From Candidatus Pacearchaeota archaeon (GTDB lineage: Archaea; Nanobdellota; Nanobdellia; Pacearchaeales; GW2011-AR1): DNA of 11,933 nucleotides. A model generated the notes under the pieces. The model did not search any database and was not told where the DNA came from. It saw only the letters and a list, made by a program, of their open reading frames with translations. The translations under genes were made by a program, and so were the position numbers. This document shows, piece by piece, positions 1 through 5,413 of this stretch; the stretch's first letter is position 1, and every line of letters starts with the position of its first letter. The stretch lies in the NCBI GenBank assembly GCA_023140635.1, contig JAGLLG010000001.1, forward strand, positions 1 to 11,933. The letters are read 5' to 3'.

Positions 1-1
1 T

Positions 2-2341
2 GCTTTGATTGGAATGACAGTAGGTACAGCATTCGCTGCATCTTACCCAACACCTTTCACAACTAACACTGCAATTGTTGTTGGTGCTAATGCAGCCCCT
101 TCAGACAATATCGCAGCCTCCAGTATTGCTTCTAATTTAGATGCAAGTTCTGCTGGAACAGGTGCTACTACAACTACGTCAGACGGTGATTCTTTCAAAT
201 TCGAGAGAACATCCACAAAGTTTAATCTAGGAAGTAACATTACAGGTATTATTTCTTCAAGTATTGATGACGACGAATTACCAACTCTTTTAGCAGATGG
301 TAAATTTATCGACAATGACAACGATGAGTTTGATTACACTCAAAAAATCGATGTTGATGCCGGTGTCCAATTAACAATGTTTGATGATAATGATTATGCT
401 GAAGATTCTCCTACTGTTGGATTCAAAATTTCCTCTAGTCAAACTGTATTAACATACACTCTTGACTTTAGTGATGAACCAACAATTAACGATTTAGCTA
501 CAACTGAGTTGCCATTTATGGGTAAAACATACTATGTTCTATCCAATACGACTTCAGGTGCTAATGTTGTATTAACTCTTCTTGATTCCGCTTCGGATAC
601 AATTTTATCTGAAGGCGAATCTACTACATTAAATGTTGAAGGAACTGCTTATGCAGTTAGTATCAACTTTATTAGTACTTCGGAAGTAAAGTTAACTGTT
701 AACGGTGAAACTACAAATAGTTTATCCGAATCTCAGACATACAAACTTAGCGATGGTTCTTATCTTGGTATAAAGGATATCATGTATACTGCTAAAGATA
801 GTGGTATTAGCAAGGTTGAATTTAGTATCGGTTCTGGTAAGTTAACACTTACTGGAGGGGGTTCCACAGATGTTAAGATTAATGATGATTCCATTTCTGG
901 ACTTACATCGACTGTTCTTAATGCAAGTGGTGGACATGCCAATGGTGCAGGTGCCACAGAAACTGTTTCAAAGATTACTCTTGTTTGGGCTGCTGATGAT
1001 GACTTATTTATCACAGAAACTACTGAGATAACTATGCCAGGATTCGGAGCTGTTAAGATGTCTTATGGAGGATTAACATATCCTATTGAAGAAACTATTG
1101 AAGTTGCACAAGGTGGAGATTTATATGCTACTCTTGAAAACTTCCCATTGAAGGATGGTGAAGCTGATATTAACTTCTTATATGCTACTACTTCTGGTGC
1201 CTTTGCGGGTATCGGTAAAGATGCAGATAACAAATTAGTTACTGCGGCTACTGGTGCGGACCTTACATTCGATAAGGATACTGATGATTACTTTATTGTT
1301 TCCTGGAACGATGGGAACGATGCCGAATCTTATTTGATGAGAGCTACTAATTTCGTATTAGATGGTTCAACAAATAAGACAGATTTCCAGTATTACAAGA
1401 ATGGGGCATGGGTTGACACTAAAACAGGTGCTAAGGCTGCAGATACATTTTCTATTGGAAATGCGGATTTAGTTGTTGGAGCTGTTAATCGAGTAGCTAA
1501 GCATGTTGTTATTGGTAATAATAGTGGAAGTGTTAACTTTAATGAACTTTGGTCAAAAGAAGGAATGAGAGTTAACTTGCCTTATTTATCTACTGATAAT
1601 GGTACTGCTGCTGGTGCGTTTAACGTTTCCACAGAAGGTGCTGGAGGTTCTACAGGTCACAATGCTACATCTTTCTATCTCGTAATGAGTGAAGAAGACA
1701 AGGATGGTAACAAAGCGAATGCTGATGGTGACTGGATTAATTTAACTATTGGATGGGATGGATCTTCTACTGCTGAAGTAGAGGTAAGTGCTGTTGATAC
1801 AGAGAACGCAGATGCTACATCTACTGAGATTGGAAGCACTGATGTGTGGAGAGATTTCACATACACTGCTCTTGCAACCGAAATCTTATACAACAAGCCA
1901 AGTTCAGGACAGAAGAGTGTTAAGATAATCTACCACGGTGATGAAGTTACTGCTGATGTATACATTACATCTCCAGAAGTAACTCTTATCTCTACTGATA
2001 CTAGTGTTGGTGTTATGACTGTTAAGGACAGTGAAGTTGCTTCCGTTTCCGGAAAGAACTTGATTGTTGTTGGTGGTTCTGCTATCAACTCCGTCGCTGC
2101 TGAATTACTTGGTGGAGCTTATAGTGAAGCTGCATTTACATCCGCTACGGGTGTGGCTGCTGGAGAGTTTATGATAAAGTCCTTTAGTAGGACTGGAAAT
2201 ACTGCTCTTTTAGTTGCTGGTTACAATGCTGCTGATACTGAAAAAGCTGTTACTTACTTGCTTAACAACGTTGTTGATACAACTGTTGGTAAGAATTACA
2301 AAGGTACATCCGCTACAGAAGCTAGTTTAGTTGTTGCTTAA
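2..2341 (+). CDS. S-layer-like surface protein (5' end cut by window)
   Basis: This is probably the main surface-lattice protein, exported and assembled outside the cytoplasmic membrane. The frame is open from the window edge, so the true start lies upstream. The first in-window residues (ALIGMTVGTAFAA) look like the end of a signal peptide. The mature N-terminus contains IVVGANAAPSDNIAA, which resembles the N-terminal S-layer domain of methanococcal S-layer proteins. The last ~120 residues (KNLIVVGGSAINSVAAELL, then LLVAGYNAADTEKAV) resemble the matching C-terminal domain. Between them lie ~550 Asp/Thr/Ser/Gly-rich residues, with no cysteine and at least seven N-x-S/T sequons (for example NTT, NKT, NVS, NAT, NLT). 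There is no C-terminal membrane anchor, so it would be held by lattice contacts. A strong terminator follows. The family assignment rests on remembered motifs; 'S-layer-like' is safer than a subfamily name. Confidence 0.8.
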   Translation, partial: ALIGMTVGTAFAASYPTPFTTNTAIVVGANAAPSDNIAASSIASNLDASSAGTGATTTTSDGDSFKFERTSTKFNLGSNITGIISSSIDDDELPTLLADGKFIDNDNDEFDYTQKIDVDAGVQLTMFDDNDYAEDSPTVGFKISSSQTVLTYTLDFSDEPTINDLATTELPFMGKTYYVLSNTTSGANVVLTLLDSASDTILSEGESTTLNVEGTAYAVSINFISTSEVKLTVNGETTNSLSESQTYKLSDGSYLGIKDIMYTAKDSGISKVEFSIGSGKLTLTGGGSTDVKINDDSISGLTSTVLNASGGHANGAGATETVSKITLVWAADDDLFITETTEITMPGFGAVKMSYGGLTYPIEETIEVAQGGDLYATLENFPLKDGEADINFLYATTSGAFAGIGKDADNKLVTAATGADLTFDKDTDDYFIVSWNDGNDAESYLMRATNFVLDGSTNKTDFQYYKNGAWVDTKTGAKAADTFSIGNADLVVGAVNRVAKHVVIGNNSGSVNFNELWSKEGMRVNLPYLSTDNGTAAGAFNVSTEGAGGSTGHNATSFYLVMSEEDKDGNKANADGDWINLTIGWDGSSTAEVEVSAVDTENADATSTEIGSTDVWRDFTYTALATEILYNKPSSGQKSVKIIYHGDEVTADVYITSPEVTLISTDTSVGVMTVKDSEVASVSGKNLIVVGGSAINSVAAELLGGAYSEAAFTSATGVAAGEFMIKSFSRTGNTALLVAGYNAADTEKAVTYLLNNVVDTTVGKNYKGTSATEASLVVA

Positions 2342-2374
2342 ATACAAAGTTAAACAAAAAATTTATTTTTACTC

Positions 2375-2404
2375 GCCCGACCCCAAAAAGGTCGGGCTTT
2401 TTTT
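2375..2404 (+). terminator. Intrinsic-type terminator after the S-layer gene
   Basis: A perfect 8-bp stem (GCCCGACC at 2375-2382, GGTCGGGC at 2390-2397) with a 7-nt loop is followed by seven T residues. It stands out in A+T-rich DNA 34 bp after the S-layer stop. It looks like a bacterial rho-independent terminator; archaeal RNA polymerase mainly needs the T-run, so the stem may also protect the 3' end of an abundant mRNA. Confidence 0.85.
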
Positions 2405-2442
2405 ATGTTATTTTATTTCTTGACAAAACAAGTATAGGAATA

Positions 2443-2450
2443 TTTATAAA
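2443..2450 (+). promoter_or_regulatory. TATA box of the toxin-antitoxin operon
   Basis: TTTATAAA is centred about 28 nt before the ATG at 2474, so transcription would start at or next to the start codon (leaderless); no Shine-Dalgarno is visible. Short inverted copies TATAG (2433-2437) and CTATA (2451-2455) flank the box and could be an autoregulatory operator, but at 5 bp they are weak evidence. Confidence 0.6.
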
Positions 2451-2473
2451 CTATAGACATCTATATAATCTCT

Positions 2474-2692
2474 ATGGTTACAACAATTCAAGTTAGCGGG
2501 AATCTTTTAAACAAATTAAAGGGTTTAAAGATTAGTAACACTGAAAGTTATGAGAATGTTATTTGGGATTTGGTCGAGGACAGGATGGAACTAAGTGACG
2601 AGACTAAGAAGAATATCCGAATTTCTGAAGAGCAAATTGCAAGAGGTGAGGTAATAAGTTTGGAAGAATTAAAGAAAGAGTTAAGATTATGA
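2474..2692 (+). CDS. RelB-type antitoxin
   Basis: This is the likely antitoxin of a type II toxin-antitoxin pair. It would bind and neutralise the RelE-like toxin encoded just downstream and probably repress its own promoter. The protein has 72 residues. Its N-terminus (MVTTIQVSGNLLNKLKGLK) resembles the short beta strand and helix of archaeal antitoxins that dimerise through an N-terminal DNA-binding module. The acidic helical C-terminal half ends ISLEELKKELRL, typical of the toxin-wrapping part of RelB-like antitoxins. Its TGA overlaps the toxin ATG (ATGA at 2689-2692), which indicates translational coupling. The ATG has a TATA box 28 nt upstream. The DNA-binding fold is inferred from family resemblance. 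VapB-like naming is possible, but the partner is RelE/ParE-like, not a PIN domain. Confidence 0.75.
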   Translation: MVTTIQVSGNLLNKLKGLKISNTESYENVIWDLVEDRMELSDETKKNIRISEEQIARGEVISLEELKKELRL

Positions 2693-2946
2693 TTTTTTCC
2701 GTAGATTTTTCTAAGAAAGCATCTATCCAATTTAAAAAAATGGATAAGCAGATGCAAAAGAGAATTATTGATAATCTGGAAAGAATACAAATTCGTCCAT
2801 TCACATTTGTCAAAAGACTTGTTGGATCTAAATATTTTCGATTGAGGGTTGGAGATTATAGATTAATATTAGATATTCAGCAAGGGAAACTTATAATTTT
2901 GGTTGTTGAAATCGGGCATCGAAGAAATGTTTACAAGAATGATTAA
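2689..2946 (+). CDS. relE: RelE/ParE-superfamily toxin
   Basis: This 85-residue protein has the compact alpha/beta toxin pattern of archaeal RelE: a basic N-terminal strand (IFSVDFSKKA), two helices (QFKKMDKQMQKRIIDNLERI), then the family signature FRLRVGDYRLILDI and the C-terminal GHRRNVYK. RelE toxins cleave mRNA in the ribosomal A site through basic residues. The Arg and Lys residues in the signature strands and the C-terminal Arg/Tyr are present, so the protein looks intact and active. ParE-like gyrase poisoning is the alternative within the superfamily, but the R-x-GDYR and GHR motifs fit archaeal RelE better. The gene overlaps the antitoxin by 4 nt in the standard antitoxin-first order. 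This two-gene cassette sits alone between surface-protein genes, consistent with mobile or selfish acquisition, although no insertion boundaries are visible. Confidence 0.85.
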   Translation: MIFSVDFSKKASIQFKKMDKQMQKRIIDNLERIQIRPFTFVKRLVGSKYFRLRVGDYRLILDIQQGKLIILVVEIGHRRNVYKND

Positions 2947-2957
2947 AGGTATAGAAA

Positions 2958-2967
2958 TTTTTTTAAA
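2958..2967 (+). promoter_or_regulatory. TATA-like element before surface protein A
   Basis: TTTTTTTAAA is centred about 26 nt before the ATG at 2989, giving a leaderless start. It separates this gene from the toxin-antitoxin operon that ends at 2946. Confidence 0.5.
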
Positions 2968-2988
2968 CCCCTTCACCGACGATTACCT

Positions 2989-3609
2989 ATGAGACAGATT
3001 AAAACCGCAGAAATTCAGGAAGGAGAAGCCAAAAGGAAAAAGATTATTGTAGGTGTTGTCTTGATATTTTTGATGGTAGTCTCCACAGCAGGATATTCGT
3101 TAATGCAAGGTGATGACAGCAACGACAACTCTAAGGTTGAAGAAAACGGACTAGTATTCTATAAACAAAGTGGTGCATGGATGACTTCAATCAACGGAGA
3201 AACTTTCGGTTTTCAGTATTTGCCCTCAGAAGTTGCGAATATTTCCGTTGAAGGTTATTATACTCTATCTTCGTACTCAGACCAGCCGCTATACTACACC
3301 TCTCAAGGAGAAGGAGTTGTAGAAATTTTAAATAACATTGGACGTTATGTTCTAAGATATCAAGGAGCGTGTCTAAATGAAACCTTAAATGAAACCTTAA
3401 ATGAAACCTTAAATGAAACCTTAAATGAAACCTTAAATGAGACTAGCTGCGAAGATGATTTACCCATAAAAGATTGTTGGAGTAATATAATCATAACTGA
3501 AGCAGCTAACGAGACAAAAGTTTACAAGGATCAAAGTTGCGTTTACCTCCTCGGTGATTCAGTGAAAGCGGCAGATGCATTTTTATACAAGGTTTTAAAA
3601 GTAAATTAG
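2989..3609 (+). CDS. Membrane-anchored surface protein A with (LNET)6 sequon repeat
   Basis: Function unknown. The 206-residue protein has a basic cytoplasmic N-terminus, one membrane segment (~19-40), and an outside domain by the positive-inside rule. That domain has four cysteines: C128, C154, C163 and C184. C128 and C154 bracket residues 129-152, six exact Leu-Asn-Glu-Thr units. Each unit is an N-x-T glycosylation sequon; further sequons are NIS (84) and NET (174). The part around GETFGFQYLP, and the cysteine-rich end (SCVYLLGDSVKAADAFLYKVL), recall uncharacterised single-pass proteins I associate with DPANN archaea, though I cannot name a domain. Cysteine pattern and C-terminal order resemble the next gene, suggesting distant paralogues or partners. 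The repeat length could vary between strains without breaking the frame. Confidence 0.75.
   Translation: MRQIKTAEIQEGEAKRKKIIVGVVLIFLMVVSTAGYSLMQGDDSNDNSKVEENGLVFYKQSGAWMTSINGETFGFQYLPSEVANISVEGYYTLSSYSDQPLYYTSQGEGVVEILNNIGRYVLRYQGACLNETLNETLNETLNETLNETLNETSCEDDLPIKDCWSNIIITEAANETKVYKDQSCVYLLGDSVKAADAFLYKVLKVN
3373..3444 (+). repeat. 12-bp coding minisatellite, six units
   Basis: Six consecutive 12-bp units (consensus TTAAATGAAACC) lie in frame. Units 2-5 are identical, the first differs at one base (C for T), and the last drifts (TTAAATGAGACT). Each reads Leu-Asn-Glu-Thr. The near-identity, including synonymous positions, points to recent slippage expansion. Because 12 is a multiple of 3, copy-number change would alter the number of glycosylation sites without a frameshift. 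Confidence 0.97.
3593..3600 (+). promoter_or_regulatory. TATA-like element inside the end of surface protein A
   Basis: TTTTAAAA is centred 26 nt before the ATG at 3623 and lies within the last codons of the upstream gene. It would give the next gene its own leaderless transcript in addition to any read-through. Confidence 0.4.
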
Positions 3610-3622
3610 TATTTAGTAAAAT

Positions 3623-4309
3623 ATGGCCAAGAAAAATTTGAGTAATGCTGAGAAAGAAGAATTGAAGGCTGAAGGAGAATTACCAAGTAAATCTGTTAGA
3701 AGGCGTGAGGATATACAATTAATCTGGTTCTTTGTAATCGTTGCCCTTGTTTTTGCGTCAGTATTGGTACCCTATTTTTATTCTCAAAATTTAAGATCGT
3801 TTAGTTATGCTGGTGTTGATTGGGTGGAAGAAGAGTACGATCAGTTCGATATCTATCATTCAGAATTTCCAGCGTTGAATGGCGAGAATTACAAGTATAA
3901 TATTTTTTTGAGAAATGACCCTCGAGAGAATAATGTTCCTACTGATGGAAACTTTGAGGATTTTAAGGTTGGAGGTTTTGTTTCTATAAGTCCTGAAGTA
4001 GATTTGTGTAGAGGAGATGTCTCCCGAGTAATGTTGGATCTCGGGAGTTTCCTTGAGTTAGGTCTTGGAGTTCAGGAAATATCTGCTGCGACTTCGAGTT
4101 TTGAAGTTCATAACGAGACTGGCCGGGCTTATGCTACATGTAGCACGAAATACAGAACAGTTATCATGATTGAAAAGGGCGAGCCATCTGTTGTACAATC
4201 TAGACATAATCCTTCCTGCTACACTATTCGAGTAAGGGATTGTGACGATATAGAACCTGTTGAAAAGTTTATAACCGAAGTTATTCGAGCGTTTAGGGAG
4301 AATGAATAA
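3623..4309 (+). CDS. Membrane-anchored surface protein B, unknown function
   Basis: Function unknown. The 228-residue protein has a charged cytoplasmic N-terminus (to ~31, ending VRRRED), one membrane segment (~32-52), and a large extracytoplasmic domain. Recognisable stretches are FDIYHSEFPALNGENYKYNIFLRNDPREN (~75-103 in abbreviated form: IYHSEFP then YNIFLRNDPR), a central ~130-145 helix, and a C-terminal part with TCSTKYRTVIMIEKG and SCYTIRVRDCDDIEPVEKFI. Cysteines at 129, 173, 199 and 207 suggest disulfides. One sequon (NET) is present near 164. I associate the YNIFLRNDPR-type motif with uncharacterised archaeal, mostly DPANN, proteins. It begins 13 bp after surface protein A, and the C-terminal halves share an order of cysteine, beta strand (IIIT / IMIE), second cysteine and final amphipathic helix. 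A joint role at the envelope is inferred. Confidence 0.75.
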   Translation: MAKKNLSNAEKEELKAEGELPSKSVRRREDIQLIWFFVIVALVFASVLVPYFYSQNLRSFSYAGVDWVEEEYDQFDIYHSEFPALNGENYKYNIFLRNDPRENNVPTDGNFEDFKVGGFVSISPEVDLCRGDVSRVMLDLGSFLELGLGVQEISAATSSFEVHNETGRAYATCSTKYRTVIMIEKGEPSVVQSRHNPSCYTIRVRDCDDIEPVEKFITEVIRAFRENE

Positions 4310-4340
4310 GTGATGAATAAAATATTTGAAGCAGGTTTTT

Positions 4341-4383
4341 TCAGATTATGCAATGACTTCGTTCTTGCTAATCAAAAATCTGA
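4341..4383 (+). other. Alternative hairpin overlapping the Shine-Dalgarno region
   Basis: TCAGATT (4341-4347) can pair with AATCTGA (4377-4383), with possible G-T and A-T extension through 4386. A small inner stem is GCAA (4350-4353) with TTGC (4365-4368). It uses the same 4377-4386 strand as the stronger inverted repeat at 4375-4412, so the two are mutually exclusive. It may matter only if the transcript starts upstream of 4341. Confidence 0.3.
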
Positions 4384-4412
4384 GGATTTTTGCTGATGGA
4401 TCCTCAGATTTT
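4375..4412 (+). promoter_or_regulatory. 13-bp inverted repeat sequestering the Shine-Dalgarno
   Basis: AAAATCTGAGGAT (4375-4387) and ATCCTCAGATTTT (4400-4412) are perfect reverse complements with a 12-nt loop. The Shine-Dalgarno-like GAGG (4382-4385) is in the left arm, the ATG (4396-4398) is in the loop, and the right arm is codons 2-6 of the gene. In RNA this stem would hide the ribosome-binding site, so translation could respond to temperature, a bound factor or upstream translation. The arms and geometry are seen directly; the control function is inferred. Confidence 0.65.
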
Positions 4413-4866
4413 ATTAGGATTTCTCTTGACAGTTTTACCTATTTTTGAATTAAGAGGGGGATTGCCTATTATTGTCGAGTATGCTGTCCGGAATGGAATT
4501 CCTGTTTGGCCTTATTTTTTGATAGTGCTTATACTGAATATCCTAGTTGTCTTTTTAATTTTCATATTTTTCGATTTTCTCCATGAAATTCTGATGAAAT
4601 TGAAATCTTACCGTCGTGTAATTGGCACCATTCTAACTCGACTTCAAAAGAGAATAGGGAAAGTTAAAAATAACATGGATCGTTGGGGCTATTTAGCTTT
4701 AATGTTTTTTGTCGCAATACCCTTACCAGGATCAGGTGCTTGGACCGGAACTTTAGTGGCATGGACCTTGGGATTAGATAGATGGAAGAGCCTAGTTGCG
4801 ATTGCGTCAGGTGTAATCATTGCAGGATTCTTAATTCTTCTTTTTTCTCTTGGACTTTTTTCGTGA
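4396..4866 (+). CDS. COG2426 small integral membrane protein ('small multidrug export' family)
   Basis: This 156-residue membrane protein belongs to the family named putative small multidrug export protein (Sm_multidrug_ex, COG2426), whose substrate is not firmly established. Family signatures are PIFELRGGLPI near residues 15-25 and AIPLPGSGAWTGTL near 107-120. Hydrophobic segments lie around 4-18, 38-60, 98-112 and 130-155, with a basic loop (SYRRVIGTILTRLQKRIGKVK) between them. Full length is normal for the family. I chose ATG 4396 instead of the upstream TTG at 4390 because GAGG at 4382-4385 lies at suitable spacing. Unlike most neighbours it has no TATA element 26 nt upstream; it has a leader with an SD-masking hairpin. 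Its last 36 bp overlap the 3' end of the convergent archaeosortase gene. Confidence 0.85.
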   Translation: MDPQILLGFLLTVLPIFELRGGLPIIVEYAVRNGIPVWPYFLIVLILNILVVFLIFIFFDFLHEILMKLKSYRRVIGTILTRLQKRIGKVKNNMDRWGYLALMFFVAIPLPGSGAWTGTLVAWTLGLDRWKSLVAIASGVIIAGFLILLFSLGLFS

Positions 4867-5382
4867 CTTTTTTAAACTGTTTAGGTATTTTAGATCAGAA
4901 TAGATTGGGATTGATTTTATTTTATACATTTTTACTATCAGAAACCAGACGGCCACAACTAAAATTGTAGAAGCAATATGCCAGAGTACCCAATGAACTA
5001 GAGAGAAATAAACATTGTCAACAATTAAGGCTAGAAAGACTATTCGGATGATATTCAAAGAGAAGAGCATTGCTATCGCAGTTATAAGGGCGAAGAATCG
5101 TTTTTTTGGTTTGACTTCTGCCGTAGAAAAGATTAGGAAAAACAATAAATAGAAGGCGGCTCCAGCGACACACGCAGGAACTATCTCGATGAAAATTCCT
5201 CCTACAAACATTAAATTATCTGCAACTGTTACCCTTGTGAAAAAAGAGAGTATAGTTTCAACAGCTACAATAGTCATCGGTGTTAAAATTTTGTAGAAAA
5301 TATAAAGATTGCCAATTCCCGCGAGAAGCAACAAAAAATACCTAAAAAACATACCTATAATCCTCTTTGATTGCTTATTCAT
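4831..5382 (-). CDS. Archaeosortase/exosortase-family transpeptidase-like protein
   Basis: This is a 183-residue multi-pass membrane protein of the archaeosortase/exosortase superfamily. These proteins process a C-terminal signal (short motif, membrane helix, basic tail) on secreted proteins and are thought to move the substrate to a lipid. The family's invariant residues appear in order within membrane segments: Cys71 (EIVPACVAGAAF), Arg113 (SLNIIRIVFLA) and His130 or His135 (VHWVLWHIAST). Hydrophobic segments lie at ~10-30, 55-85, 97-120 and 130-150. The last ~20 residues are extremely basic (KKSRKKSKRKKK) and partly encoded opposite the hydrophobic end of the COG2426 gene. It starts 31 bp after the secreted CARDB-like protein, which carries a matching C-terminal signal, so that protein is the likely dedicated substrate. 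The subfamily, perhaps one restricted to Pacearchaeota, cannot be settled by eye. Confidence 0.8.
   Translation of the reverse strand: MNKQSKRIIGMFFRYFLLLLAGIGNLYIFYKILTPMTIVAVETILSFFTRVTVADNLMFVGGIFIEIVPACVAGAAFYLLFFLIFSTAEVKPKKRFFALITAIAMLFSLNIIRIVFLALIVDNVYFSLVHWVLWHIASTILVVAVWFLIVKMYKIKSIPIYSDLKYLNSLKKSRKKSKRKKKN
4868..4873 (+). terminator. T-run after the COG2426 gene
   Basis: Six T residues begin 2 nt after the stop codon, with no stem. A short U-run is enough for archaeal RNA polymerase in many cases. It would lie inside the opposing gene. Confidence 0.3.
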
Positions 5383-5400
5383 ATAAGTTAATAGAGAATC

Positions 5401-5410
5401 TATTTAAAAA
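5401..5410 (-). promoter_or_regulatory. TATA-like element before the archaeosortase gene
   Basis: On the - strand TTTTTAAATA is centred about 23 nt before the ATG at 5382, in the 31-bp gap after the substrate gene. It suggests separate or additional leaderless transcription of the protease. Confidence 0.4.
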
Positions 5411-5413
5411 GTT

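Noticed and set aside
43..321. Open frame of 92 codons on the - strand within the S-layer gene (and similar ones at 760-1014 and 1675-1896)
   Set aside because: They are antisense shadows of a strongly coding + strand frame, with Ser/Val-rich translations that fit no family and no promoter or ribosome-binding site.
3373..3444. Short direct repeats considered as a CRISPR-like array
   Set aside because: Units are 12 bp, contiguous, without spacers, and in frame inside a coding sequence.
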